Of a DNA stretch of 36,516 nucleotides, positions 23,358-31,910 are shown in pieces. Location: NCBI GenBank assembly GCA_947062645.1, contig CAMSQT010000001.1, positions 1 through 36,516 of the forward strand, written 5' to 3'. The stretch's first letter is position 1, and every line of letters begins with the position of its first letter. Origin of the DNA: an uncultured Clostridium sp. (GTDB taxonomy: Bacteria > Bacillota > Clostridia > TANB77 > CAG-508). The position numbers and the translations under genes are program-made. A model generated the notes under the pieces. The model had not been told where the DNA came from, made no database searches, and saw only the letters and a list, made by a program, of their open reading frames with translations.

Positions 23358-24452
23358 TTACTTACAAAATTTTCTTGGCACTCTTGCACTTATGGTACTA
23401 ATCATTTCATAATTAATAGTATCGCAATGATGGGCAATATCGTCTAATGTTATTTGGTCATTATCCCAAATAAAAACTTCATCCCCCATATTAACTTCTT
23501 TACTATCTGTTACATCTACCATAATACTATCCATGCAAACCATTCCAACAATAGGTGCCTTTTTTCCTTTTATTACAACTTCCCCTTTATTGGATAAACT
23601 TCTTGGTATACCATCTGCATAGCCAATAGGTATGGTTGCTATTTTACTTTTTCGTTTTGTGATAAAGGTTCTAGCATAGCTAATACTTGTTTGTTTTTCC
23701 ACCTCTTTCAGAAAAGTTATTTTTGATTTTAAAGTTGCTACTGGTTTTAATTTTAATTTTTCTGCTATTTTTTCTTGTGATGAGTACCCATATAAAAGTA
23801 GTCCAGGTCTTACTAAATTGTACTGAGCCTCTGGAAAGTTTACGATACCATTAGATGCTAAAGCATGTATATACTTTATTTTATTTATTTTTATTAATTC
23901 TACTGCTTTTTGAAAGGTTTCTAGCTGTTGTTTTGTATAGGTTTTATCCGTATCTGGCACTGACAGATGTGTGTAAATTCCTTCTACTTTTAAATTTGGT
24001 GTTTTTTCTATTTCTTCTAACCATTTTTGAATATCTTGGAAGGCTATTCCTGTTCTTCCCATTCCGGTTTCTATCTCAAGGTGAACTTTCACTTGCTTTT
24101 TTTGTTTTTGTATTTCAGTTAAAAATTCCTTGGCTGATAGTCCAATGATTAAGTTATTTTCTATTATTTTATCAAGTTCACTAATAGCTGGCTGGTTTAA
24201 TATAAAAATTTCTTTTTGAAATCCTAATTTTCTTAAATTTACTCCTTCATCTACAGTTGCTACTCCTATGATTTCAAATTCGTTTACTACTTCTAGTTTT
24301 GTATTTAGGTAGGTTCCATAGGCATTTGCCTTCATGATTGGCATAATGGTTGTGATTGGTAATATGTTTTTTCTTATTTGTTCTACATTATGCTTAAAGT
24401 TCTGAATATTTATTTCCATTACGGTTGGTCTAGTGATTTCGTTTAGACTCAT
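23358..24452 (-). CDS. alr: Alanine racemase
   Basis: PLP-dependent alanine racemase supplies D-alanine for peptidoglycan. The 364-aa protein has the PLP-lysine motif MPIMKANAYGT near the N-terminus, the barrel segments EIETGMGRTGI and THLSVPDTD, RPGLLLYGY, and the C-terminal catalytic tyrosine region SYARTFIT with IPIGYADGIPR. The start was placed at 24452 (MSLNEITRP) because AGGAG is just upstream and the upstream frame is the cupin gene's end. It is probably co-transcribed with the cupin. ACC GGA (near 24064) is an out-of-phase C-GGA and causes no shift. Confidence 0.95.
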   Translation of the reverse strand: MSLNEITRPTVMEINIQNFKHNVEQIRKNILPITTIMPIMKANAYGTYLNTKLEVVNEFEIIGVATVDEGVNLRKLGFQKEIFILNQPAISELDKIIENNLIIGLSAKEFLTEIQKQKKQVKVHLEIETGMGRTGIAFQDIQKWLEEIEKTPNLKVEGIYTHLSVPDTDKTYTKQQLETFQKAVELIKINKIKYIHALASNGIVNFPEAQYNLVRPGLLLYGYSSQEKIAEKLKLKPVATLKSKITFLKEVEKQTSISYARTFITKRKSKIATIPIGYADGIPRSLSNKGEVVIKGKKAPIVGMVCMDSIMVDVTDSKEVNMGDEVFIWDNDQITLDDIAHHCDTINYEMISTISARVPRKFCK

Positions 24453-24460
24453 ATTTTCTC

Positions 24461-24806
24461 CTATTCTTCTATTAATTTGTGTTGCTCTGGGTACCATGCA
24501 GGTGTACATGGCATGGCAATAGTACAATGTGCATCCCAATAATAGATTTCTCCTTTGTCAATTAATATGGCATCTCCTTTTTCAAATTCTATTGTTTCTT
24601 GCTTTTTGTTTAAGGTTCCTTTTCCTTCTATAACATAAATTAATTCTTTACACTTCTCATTTACACAATACCCGTGTTTCTGGATATCTTCCACTTATTT
24701 TAGCTGTTGCTAAGTTTATGTCTTTGTCTTCTAGTCCATATTCTAATACTTCACATTTTTCGCTGTTTTTAAATTTTTCAGCTTGATTTTGTTTTACTAT
24801 TTTCAT
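24461..24806 (-). CDS. Small cupin-fold protein; +1 shift at CGG
   Basis: With one +1 shift this is a 114-aa single-domain cupin: an N-terminal part (MKIVKQNQAEKFKNSEKCE, AKISGRYPET) and the barrel ELIYVIEGKGTLNKK, FEKGDAILIDKGEIYYWDA, TIAMPCTPAWYPEQH. At 24674 ACA CGG G is read as Thr-Gly45, giving PETGYCVNEKCKEL. AGGAG lies before the ATG at 24806. The conventional reading would stop at a TGA four codons after CGG and leave most of the cupin without a start. It is 8 bases upstream of alr. Substrate unknown; it may bind a metal or a small carbohydrate. Confidence 0.85.
24671..24674 (-). other. CGG-G +1 shift site in the cupin gene (Gly45)
   Basis: GAA ACA CGG GTA TTG becomes GAA ACA GGG TAT TGT. 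This is the only GGG example in the window. Confidence 0.88.
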
Positions 24807-24816
24807 GCTTACTCTC

Positions 24817-25071
24817 CTATTTTTCCCACAATTTTCTAATAAAGTTTAATGACACAGTAGATAATGTAAAACCAATAACAGGAACTAATGAACTTAAAAA
24901 TATGTTATTGATTTTATTGATTAAATAAGAATACACAATAACTACTATGTAAGTTAATATACAAATACATATTTTTCTGGTTACACTTGTTTCCCATTTT
25001 TTATCTAATTCTACTTTTTGATTTCTTTGTTTGATTTGTTCAATTTCTTTTTCTAAATCTTTATTTTCCAT
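24817..25071 (-). CDS. Small membrane protein with N-terminal coiled coil
   Basis: The 84-aa protein has a charged helix (about 1-30: LEKEIEQIKQRNQKVELDKKWE) and two membrane segments (about 33-50 and 56-76, with SSLVPVIGFTLSTVSL), ending with IRKLWEK. Proteins of this plan are widespread hypotheticals; no function is known to me. It is between the EamA transporter and the cupin in the same direction, with AGGAG before the ATG. Confidence 0.7.
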   Translation of the reverse strand: MENKDLEKEIEQIKQRNQKVELDKKWETSVTRKICICILTYIVVIVYSYLINKINNIFLSSLVPVIGFTLSTVSLNFIRKLWEK

Positions 25072-25088
25072 TTTTCATTCTCCTTTTA

Positions 25089-25946
25089 CTATAGTTTAAT
25101 TAATATTACACTAATTATGATTAAAATAGCTGCCATCATTTTTCTTAGCATATTATCTTTTTCTTTTAAAAATAGGTATCCAACAATTACATTTAGCATA
25201 ACTGTCAAAGCACATAATGGTGCAATAATTGTTACATTTTGTAATTGATAGGCTCTTAATTGTGAAATAATCGCAGTTCCCCACGATATCGCAGTAATTG
25301 CTATCGCTTTTTTGTTTCCATTTACTAATTCATTTTTTATTTCAGAAGGTTTTATTCTTTCAAAAATTATAATCAATATCGCTGGCACGACTAGTGTTAT
25401 TGCCACATAAAATGGTAAATTGAAATTATCTGAAATATTAACATCTAAAAATAAGGCAATCGAAAATGCAATATTTCCTAAAATTCCTAAAGCAATATAT
25501 TTATTGAATTCAAATTTTCCCTTTTGGTAGAAAATCAAAATGTTACTAATAATAATCAATAAAGCTCCTATAAATTTTGTTACAATAAATGGCTCTTTAA
25601 AGAAAATCAACCCTGCAAAAATCATAAAGGTAGTCGACAATTGTTTTAACATGCTAAAAGTAGATGCTTCTATCCCACTTCTTACGGTTGTATTAACTCT
25701 ATCTGTTATAGCATAAAATATGACAGATATGCCAAGCATAATATATACACTAGCATTTGTTGGAAATTTGATTTCAAAAAGTGGGCATAACAACAAAGCT
25801 ACTGTTCCTGCTAATAATTGTAAGAGTACTGTTAAGGCTCCTGTTTTTTGCATCGTCTTTGTTGCTACTTTATAAAATTGTGTGAATATGGTTGCTAATA
25901 TCAAGTATAAAATAACATATAATAACCAATTATTTAATATAAGCAT
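25089..25946 (-). CDS. EamA/DMT-family transporter
   Basis: The 285-aa protein has about ten hydrophobic segments in two halves, each ending near a conserved turn (FKEPFIVTKFIGALLIIISN and FLKEKDNMLRKMMAAILIII), the hallmark of drug/metabolite transporter EamA repeats. Substrate not predictable. TAGGAGG lies before the ATG. It heads a probable EamA - 84-aa protein - cupin - alr unit. No CGG in frame. Confidence 0.85.
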   Translation of the reverse strand: MLILNNWLLYVILYLILATIFTQFYKVATKTMQKTGALTVLLQLLAGTVALLLCPLFEIKFPTNASVYIMLGISVIFYAITDRVNTTVRSGIEASTFSMLKQLSTTFMIFAGLIFFKEPFIVTKFIGALLIIISNILIFYQKGKFEFNKYIALGILGNIAFSIALFLDVNISDNFNLPFYVAITLVVPAILIIIFERIKPSEIKNELVNGNKKAIAITAISWGTAIISQLRAYQLQNVTIIAPLCALTVMLNVIVGYLFLKEKDNMLRKMMAAILIIISVILIKL

Positions 25947-26033
25947 GGTTTTTCCTCCTATCTCTTTTTGGTTATTTTATCATGTTCTTGTTAACTTTAC
26001 AATAAGGTAACTTTGTTCTACATAAAAATATGA

Positions 26034-26072
26034 AAAGAAAAAAGCTTTTAAAGCTTCTTTTCTTTTTTTATA
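26034..26072. terminator. Bidirectional terminator after the GGGtGRT gene
   Basis: GAAAAGAAAAAAGCTT and AAGCTTCTTTTC form an imperfect stem flanked by A/T tracts just downstream of the minus-strand stop at 26075. Confidence 0.6.
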
Positions 26073-26074
26073 TT

Positions 26075-27076
26075 CTATTTCATAGCCTCTTCCACAGCAA
26101 CTGCCACAGCTACTGATGCTCCAACCATTGGGTTATTTCCCATACCAATTAATCCCATCATTTCAACATGTGCAGGTACGGATGAAGACCCTGCAAATTG
26201 TGCATCTGAGTGCATTCTTCCCATCGTATCTGTCATACCATAAGAAGCTGGTCCTGCTGCCATGTTATCTGGATGAAGTGTTCTTCCTGTTCCACCACCT
26301 GATGCTACTGAGAAATATTTTCTATTTTCTGCTAGTCTTTCTTTTTTATAAGTTCCTGCTACTGGATGTTGGAATCTTGTTGGGTTAGTTGAGTTTCCTG
26401 TGATAGATACGTCAACGTCTTCCATCCACATGATGGCAACTCCTTCTCTTACATCATTTGCTCCATAGCATCTAACTTTGCTTCTTTCTCCGTCTGAATA
26501 AGGGATTTCTTCAACGACTTTTACTTTTCCAGTAAAGAAGTCAAAGTCTGTTTTTACATAAGTAAATCCATTAATTCTTGAAATAACTTGTGCTGCATCT
26601 TTTCCCAAACCATTTAAGATAACTCTTAATGGTTCTTTTCTTACTTTATTAGCTGATTTAGCAATTCCAATTGCTCCTTCTGCTGCTGCAAAAGACTCAT
26701 GTCCTGCTAAAAATGCAAAACATTTTGTATCTTCTGATAATAACATAGATGCTAGGTTTCCATGTCCTAAACCTACTTTTCTATCATCAGCAACGGAACC
26801 TGGAATACAAAATGCTTGTAACCCTTCTCCGATTGCTTTGGCTGCATCTGCTGCTTTTGTGCAACCTTTTTTTACAGCAATAGCTGCTCCTAGTGTATAT
26901 GCCCATGCTGCATTTTCAAAACAGATTGGTTGTACTCCTTTTACGATTTCGTATGGATTAAATCCTTTTTCTTTACATATTTCTAATGCTTGTTCAAAAC
27001 TTTCAATTCCGTATTTTTCCATGACTGGTTTGATTTGGTCTATTCTTCTTTCATAACTTTCAAATGTTACTGCCAT
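26075..27076 (-). CDS. GGGtGRT protein (family of unknown function)
   Basis: The 333-aa protein contains its family signature as GGGTGRTLHPDNMAAGP, plus FAFLAGHESFAAAEGAIGIAKSA and MGMGNNPMVGASVAVAVAVEEA-like C-terminal glycine/alanine-rich stretches. The family is found in Clostridia and other anaerobes, usually beside a NifU-like Fe-S scaffold gene. No membrane segment is present. Here the scaffold gene is 895 bases upstream, separated by an MNT/HEPN pair and a long inverted repeat. AAGGAGG is before the ATG. Several C-GGA/C-GGT occur out of phase and cause no break. Confidence 0.93.
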   Translation of the reverse strand: MAVTFESYERRIDQIKPVMEKYGIESFEQALEICKEKGFNPYEIVKGVQPICFENAAWAYTLGAAIAVKKGCTKAADAAKAIGEGLQAFCIPGSVADDRKVGLGHGNLASMLLSEDTKCFAFLAGHESFAAAEGAIGIAKSANKVRKEPLRVILNGLGKDAAQVISRINGFTYVKTDFDFFTGKVKVVEEIPYSDGERSKVRCYGANDVREGVAIMWMEDVDVSITGNSTNPTRFQHPVAGTYKKERLAENRKYFSVASGGGTGRTLHPDNMAAGPASYGMTDTMGRMHSDAQFAGSSSVPAHVEMMGLIGMGNNPMVGASVAVAVAVEEAMK

Positions 27077-27088
27077 TTTTATTCCTCC

Positions 27089-27493
27089 TTATTTTTTATT
27101 TAATATCTTATTATCAAATTTTTTTATAAAATTCTCTAGTTCTTCTATGTATTCTTCCTTTATTTGTGTATAAATTTCTTCTGCTACATCTTCTTTGTAA
27201 GTATGGGTTATTAAATTTCTATTTTTTAACATTGACATATAAGTTGATCCATTATCAATAATTTGATATTGAAAAGCAGTTCGAATCGTATTTCCTGGTC
27301 CTAATTCGTCTAACATTTCTAATTGTTGTAAATACTTTTGTAATGTTTTCCAAAAAAGTTCAAATGTATATTGATACGCATTGATAATTGCCCCTCTATC
27401 TTTTTCAGTTCCATTATCTGTATCTACAAATTCCTTTAGCTTTAAGTATGCTTTTTTAAAGGTCTCATAACTTTCAATCAAATTATTTGGCAT
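27089..27493 (-). CDS. HEPN-type (HI0074-like) nucleotidyltransferase partner, probable toxin
   Basis: The 134-aa helical protein has QYTFELFWKTLQKYLQ and the R-x4-H motif in NRNLITHTYKED, which marks HEPN ribonuclease-like domains. Families of this type are encoded with a minimal nucleotidyltransferase (MNT), as here, and act as toxin-antitoxin pairs (type VII when the MNT modifies the HEPN tyrosine). ATG at 27493 is preferred, with GGAG 9 bases upstream; an earlier TTG at 27502 is possible. It overlaps the MNT gene by 11 bases. Confidence 0.85.
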   Translation of the reverse strand: MPNNLIESYETFKKAYLKLKEFVDTDNGTEKDRGAIINAYQYTFELFWKTLQKYLQQLEMLDELGPGNTIRTAFQYQIIDNGSTYMSMLKNRNLITHTYKEDVAEEIYTQIKEEYIEELENFIKKFDNKILNKK

Positions 27494-27791
27494 AAAATTC
27501 AACTCCTTCTTTCAAGATAATATCCTTGATTTTGTTTTCTGAACCTATACTATTAAAATTAATTAAGTCTATTTTATATGGTAAATATAAATCGTCTATT
27601 TCATAAAATATTTTTGTATTAATGGAAAATGTTAAATTATCACCAAATAAAGCAATATCAATGTCTGATGCTTTTCTATAATCTCCTCTTGCTCTAGAAC
27701 CAAAAATCTTAGCACTTTCTACTTCTTCATATCTTTTTAGTATTTCGATTATATCATTTATGGTTTTTTCATCTAATCCAAATTTTTGCAT
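27483..27791 (-). CDS. Minimal nucleotidyltransferase (MNT) antitoxin
   Basis: The 102-aa protein has the nucleotidyltransferase signature FGSRARGDYRKASDIDIALFG (GSx10DxD). MNT antitoxins of this size neutralise HEPN partners by nucleotidylating them. GAGGTAATAAT stands before the ATG. Translation is coupled to the HEPN gene by overlap. The pair lies between two genes that are normally neighbours, which suggests insertion. Confidence 0.88.
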   Translation of the reverse strand: MQKFGLDEKTINDIIEILKRYEEVESAKIFGSRARGDYRKASDIDIALFGDNLTFSINTKIFYEIDDLYLPYKIDLINFNSIGSENKIKDIILKEGVEFYAK

Positions 27792-27851
27792 ATTATTACC
27801 TCATTTTCTAAAACAAAGCAAGATGCCACTTTTCACTCATTTTATTGTTTT

Positions 27852-27980
27852 AAAAAATTAATTAAAATTAGTAAGATGTGCTTTTTTATAAAAATAGACA
27901 AGCTGAAGGCGTACGTTGGTACGTCGAAGTTTGAATATTTTTATAAAAATGTGCAGATTGCTGATTTTAATTAATTTTTT
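27852..27980. repeat. Long inverted repeat, possible MITE or large RNA hairpin
   Basis: Two 45-base arms (27852-27896 and 27936-27980) match at 38 of 45 positions; three of the seven mismatches are T-versus-C and one is G-versus-A, several of which would be G-U pairs in RNA. The 39-base centre has its own small CGTAC-GTTG-GTACG hairpin. The right arm overlaps the stop of the Fe-S scaffold gene. It could be a miniature transposable element or an RNA structure. Confidence 0.75.
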
Positions 27981-28664
27981 CTTGGGTCAATCTTCCTAAC
28001 TGCCTCATCAAATCTACCATAAGTTCCAGAAGCTTTTTCAATTGCTTCTTTTGCTTCAATTCCCGCTTTAATATTATCCATCATTTTTCCTAAATGAACA
28101 TATTTATAACCAATAATTTGGTCGTCTTTATCTAAACCAATTTCTACTATGTATCCTTCTGCTAGATTTAAATATCTAGGTCCTTTTAGAGAACTTGAAT
28201 AAATAGTTCCCACTTGTGAAGTATGTCCTTTTCCTAAATCTTCTAGCCCTGCTCCTACTGGAAGTCCTCCTTCTGAAAAGGCGGTTTGTGTTCTACCATA
28301 CACGATTTGTAAAAATAATTCTCTCATGGCTGTATTAATAGCATCACATACTAAGTCTGTGTTTAATGCTTCTAATAAGGTTTTTCCTGTTAAAATTTCT
28401 CCTGCCATAGCAGCTGAGTGCGTCATTCCTGAACATCCAATTGTTTCGATTAATGCTTCTTGAATAATTCCCTCTTTTACATTTAAAGTTAATTTACAAG
28501 CACCTTGTTGTGGCGCACACCAACCGGATACCATGTGTTAATCCTGAAATATCACTAATTTCTTTTGCTTTTACCCATTTTCCTTCTTCTGGAATTGGTG
28601 CAGGTCCATGGTTTACGCCTTTTGCTACACAACTCATTTCTTCTAATTCTTTTGAATACATCAT
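27971..28664 (-). CDS. NifU-like Fe-S scaffold protein paired with GGGtGRT; +1 shift at CGG
   Basis: With one +1 shift the product is 230 aa. The N-terminal part (MMYSKELEEMSCVAKGVNHG, PAPIPEEGKW) precedes a SUF/NifU-like fold with cysteines at GWCAPQQGACKL and the segment ETIGCSGMTHSAAMAGEIL, followed by GRTQTAFSEGGLPVG. This family is annotated as an Fe-S assembly scaffold and sits beside GGGtGRT in Clostridia. At 28526 ATC CGG T is read as Ile-Gly47, giving THGIGWCAPQQG. AAAGGAG is 8 bases before the ATG at 28664. A conventional reading stops 10 codons after the CGG. Confidence 0.9.
28523..28526 (-). other. CGG-T +1 shift site in the Fe-S scaffold gene (Gly47)
   Basis: GGT ATC CGG TTG becomes GGT ATC GGT TGG TGT GCG, placing the conserved GWC cysteine in frame. 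Confidence 0.93.
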
Positions 28665-28733
28665 TTTAATTACTCCTTTCATTTCTCCATTTATCTTTAT
28701 TTATATATGTTTTATATATAAAAATTAATAACT

Positions 28734-29429
28734 TTATTTATGTTTCATTCTTTCAATTTCTTCTTTTGATAATAATAATTGATTTTTACGTTTTCTTTCG
28801 TTTGTTTCTACTATTTCTTCTACCTCTGGTTCATTTACATTTTCATTACTATAAGCAATCATGTTTTCAATATCACGAATGTAAATTCCAGAGTCATATT
28901 GTTCTTTTTTTGTCAAAGTTTTAGCGCCTAGGAAATAGCGTTGTAAAATCTCCTTGTCTTCTCTACTTACTTGCTCTTCACCAATTCCTAACATTTTATA
29001 ACGCCATATTACATGTCTTTCATAACTTGAAAAATCACTATGATTTAAGTCTGTGTAATCGTATTCCACCCTGAATTTTAGGTTTTGAATCGATATGGTT
29101 ATGTTCGACCATATTTGTTTTCTTTCAGATTTTTGAAATTCTTCTCTTAGTTCTTTTATTTTGGCATATAATATTTGGACTAGTTTTAAGTATTGACCTT
29201 CGTCTAAATTAAATTTTGCTGGTATTTCGTATACATTAACAGCTTTCTTTTTAAAGATACCTTTTGGAATATAATAGAAGAATAGTTCTCCTGTTTTTCC
29301 TTATTTGTCTGGTTTATCTAAAACAGAACTATATAGATATAATTTATCCCATTTTTCTGGTATCATATAAAAAATTTTTCTTTGTATATCTTCGTATATT
29401 TCTTTTATTTTTTTGGTATGGTTTAACAT
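28734..29429 (-). pseudogene. YezG/DUF600-family antitoxin, interrupted by one in-frame TAA
   Basis: Reading through one TAA gives a 231-codon protein. MIPEKWDKLYLYSSVLDK and, after the stop, GELFFYYIPKG, LREEFQKSERKQIWSNITI, YDYTDLNHSDFSSYERHVIW match the YezG family of immunity proteins for LXG toxins. The stop is at 29301-29303 (codon 43), exactly in frame with both parts, so it may be CAA to TAA. The ATG at 29427 has AGAGGG upstream. A charged C-terminal tail (about 165-231) is longer than usual. No toxin gene is in the window. A recent nonsense mutation is likeliest; stop readthrough or a sequence error cannot be excluded. Confidence 0.75.
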
Positions 29430-29442
29430 ATATCCCTCTTTA

Positions 29443-30983
29443 CTATTTTTCTAATAAACTTTCTCCTGTCATTTCTTCTGGTTTTTCCAATTTCATTAAA
29501 TCAAGCATAGTTGGTGCTAAATCTGCTAATTTTCCTCCTGTTTTTAGTTTTAAAGTTTTGTCATTGGTTACTAATATTAGTGGTACTGGATTGGTTGTAT
29601 GTGCTGTGTGTGGTTCTCCTGTGCTATAGTCTATCATTTGTTCAGCATTTCCATGATCTGCTGTAATTAATAAATTTCCTTCCTTTTGCTCTACTAGGTC
29701 TACTACTTTTCCGTACACATTCGTCTACTGCTTCTACTGCTTTAATGGCTGCTTCTAGACTTCCAGTATGTCCTACCATATCTGTGTTTGCATAGTTTAA
29801 TATGATACAATCATATTTGTCATTTTTAATGGCTCCTAACACTTTATCTGTTACCTCATAAGCACTCATTTCTGGCTTTTGGTCATAGGTTTCTACTTTT
29901 GGTGATGGGACTAATATTCTGTCCTCATTTTCATATTGTTTTTCTTCTCCTCCGTTAAAGAAAAAGGTTACATGAGCATATTTTTCAGTTTCTGCAATTC
30001 GTAATTGGCTATATCCCTTTTTACTTACATATTCACCAAAAGTGTTTTTTAATGGCTCTTTTTTAAAGGCTATGTGTACATTTGGCATGGATTCGTCATA
30101 GTTTGTGAAACATACATAATATAAATCTAAATCTTTTTTTGTTTCAAACCCGTTAAATTCTGGGTCTACCAAGGCTCTTGTGATTTCTCTTGCTCTATCT
30201 GGTCTAAAGTTAAAGAAAATAACAGAGTCATGTTTTCCGGATGGTTGCTACTGGTTCATCTCCATTACAGATTAAAGTAGGTTCTACAAATTCGTCAAAT
30301 ACTTCTTTTTGATAAGAGTCTTCAATGGCTTTAATTGCTGTTCCTGCTTTTATTCCTTCTCCTTTTACTAGAGCATTATAACATTTTTGTACTCTTTCCC
30401 ATCTTTTATCACGATCCATTGCATAAAATCTTCCAGAAATACTTGCCATTTTCCCAATTTGTTTTTCGTCCATTTTTTCTTGTAGTTTTACAATAAAGCT
30501 TTCTGCTGATGCTGGTGGTGTATCTCTTCCATCTAGGAAACAATGTACATATACATCTTCAAAGTCTCTTCTTTTTGCCATTTCTAATAGACCGTATAAA
30601 TGGCGATTATGGCTATGTACCCCACCGTTTGATACTAAGCCTAGTATGTGTAATTTTGAATTGTGTTTTTTGCAGTTATCAATTGCAGATATAAATTCTG
30701 GATTGGTAAAAAAGTCTCCATCTTCAATTGATTTAGTTATTCTTGTTAGTTCTTGGTATACAATTCTTCCTGCTCCAATATTGGTGTGACCTACTTCTGA
30801 GTTTCCCATTTGTCCTTCTGGTAATCCTACGGCTAGACCACTTGTATGGATTTCGGTATGGTTATACTTTTTCATTAGTTTATCAATATTAGGTGTTTTC
30901 GCCAATTTGATAGCATTTCCATCGTCATTAAGATTATCTCCAAATCCATCTAATATCATTAGCATTGTTAGTTTTTCTTTCAT
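29443..30983 (-). CDS. gpmI: Phosphoglycerate mutase, 2,3-bisphosphoglycerate-independent; two +1 shifts at CGG
   Basis: GpmI interconverts 3- and 2-phosphoglycerate with two Mn ions. Two +1 shifts give 512 aa, the family length. The first frame has MILDGFGDN and the catalytic serine segment GNSEVGHTNIGAGR, then HSHNRHLYGL and FLDGRDTPP. The second frame (after Gly249: ATC CGG A) has DSVIFFNFRPDRAREITRAL. The third (after Gly424: GTA CGG A) has LLITADHGNAEQM and HTTNPVPLIL. Conventional translation gives three fragments, none active. It is part of a pgk - NUDIX - tpiA - gpmI row. Out-of-phase AAC GGA and AAC GGT codons cause no shift. Confidence 0.96.
29710..29713 (-). other. CGG-A +1 shift site 2 in gpmI (Gly424)
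   Basis: TGT GTA CGG AAA becomes TGT GTA GGA AAA GTA GTA GAC, leading into the last metal-binding motif. Confidence 0.94.
30236..30239 (-). other. CGG-A +1 shift site 1 in gpmI (Gly249)
   Basis: ACC ATC CGG AAA ACA TGA becomes ACC ATC GGA AAA CAT GAC TCT, leading to the conserved DSVIFFNFRPDRA. Confidence 0.94.
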
Positions 30984-31002
30984 TGTTACACTTCCTTTTT
31001 AA

Positions 31003-31036
31003 GCGATGTTTTTTGGAACGAGGTCAAAAAACATCG
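31003..31036 (+). repeat. Palindromic repeat, left member of an inverted pair upstream of gpmI
   Basis: Arms CGATGTTTTTTG and CAAAAAACATCG flank GAACGAGGT. It has the same family arms as 20028 and 20091. Confidence 0.8.
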
Positions 31037-31099
31037 TTTTTATTCTACGATTCAGTCTATTCATTAAAAAGTTGTATTTTTAATTTCAAATATTTTGTT

Positions 31100-31134
31100 G
31101 CGATGTTTTTTGACCCCGTCCCAAAAAACATCGC
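31100..31134 (-). repeat. Palindromic repeat, right member of an inverted pair between tpiA and gpmI
   Basis: Perfect 13-bp arms (GCGATGTTTTTTG and complement) flank ACCCCGTCC. It is reversed relative to 31003-31036. Confidence 0.85.
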
Positions 31135-31142
31135 TTAAAAAA

Positions 31143-31895
31143 TTATTTTTCAAAGTTTACTATTTTGCTAAATTCTTCTGCCTTAAGGCTTGCGCCTCCT
31201 ACTAATCCGCCATCTATGTCTGTCATTTCAAATAGTTCTTTGGCATTTGTGCTTTTTACACTTCCGCCATATTGTATTATAACGCTATTTGCTACCGTTT
31301 GTCCATAGATTTCGGCAATTTTATTTCGAATGGCTTTTATGCTATTATTGGCGTCTTCGCTTGTTGCTGTTTTTCCTGTTCCTATTGCCCAAATTGGTTC
31401 ATAGGCTATGATGGTGTTTTCTACTTGCTCATTGTTTAATCCTTCTAAGGCAAGTTTGGTTTGCTGGGTGATTATTTCTTCGGTTTTTCCAGCTTCTCTT
31501 TGTTGTAATGTTTCTCCTACACATACAATTGGTTTTAGTTCATATTGGAAGGCTGTTTTTACTTTTTTATTTACGGTTTCGTCGGTTTCACCAAAATATT
31601 GTCTTCTTTCAGAATGACCGATTATTACATATTCTACGTTGATGGCTTTTAGCATTTTTGCTGATATTTCTCCTGTATAGGCACCTTCTTCTTCAAAGTG
31701 CATGTTTTGGGCTCCTATTTTTATGTTGGTGTTTTGGGCTGTTAATAAGGCATAAAATAGGTCTGTGTATGGCACACATAATATTACTTCGTTTTGGGTG
31801 TCTTTTACTTTTGGTGCTAGTTCTTCTATAAAGTTTATGGCTTCGTTTGGAAGCATGTTCATTTTCCAGTTTCCTGCTATTATTTTTTTTCTCAA
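31143..31895 (-). CDS. tpiA: Triosephosphate isomerase
   Basis: This 250-aa TIM barrel interconverts DHAP and glyceraldehyde-3-phosphate. It has the N-terminal AGNWKMN with the catalytic lysine, IGHSERRQYFGETDE with the catalytic histidine, IAYEPIWAIGTGKTA with the catalytic glutamate, and YGGSVKSTNA and GGLVGGASL at the C-terminus. The start codon is TTG (31895), preceded by AAAGGAGG. An ATC GGT codon pair in the active-site motif carries CGG out of phase and is not shifted, a useful control. Confidence 0.96.
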   Translation of the reverse strand: MRKKIIAGNWKMNMLPNEAINFIEELAPKVKDTQNEVILCVPYTDLFYALLTAQNTNIKIGAQNMHFEEEGAYTGEISAKMLKAINVEYVIIGHSERRQYFGETDETVNKKVKTAFQYELKPIVCVGETLQQREAGKTEEIITQQTKLALEGLNNEQVENTIIAYEPIWAIGTGKTATSEDANNSIKAIRNKIAEIYGQTVANSVIIQYGGSVKSTNAKELFEMTDIDGGLVGGASLKAEEFSKIVNFEK

Positions 31896-31910
31896 TTTTT
31901 TTCCTCCTTT

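Noticed and set aside
27852..27980. CRISPR repeat or tRNA in the long inverted repeat
   Set aside because: It has only one pair of arms, no spacers and no cloverleaf or T-loop sequence. No CRISPR array or tRNA was found anywhere in the window.
29264..29629. Plus-strand ORF opposite yezG and gpmI
   Set aside because: It is antisense to protein-family matches, has phenylalanine/tyrosine-rich shadow composition and no ribosome site.
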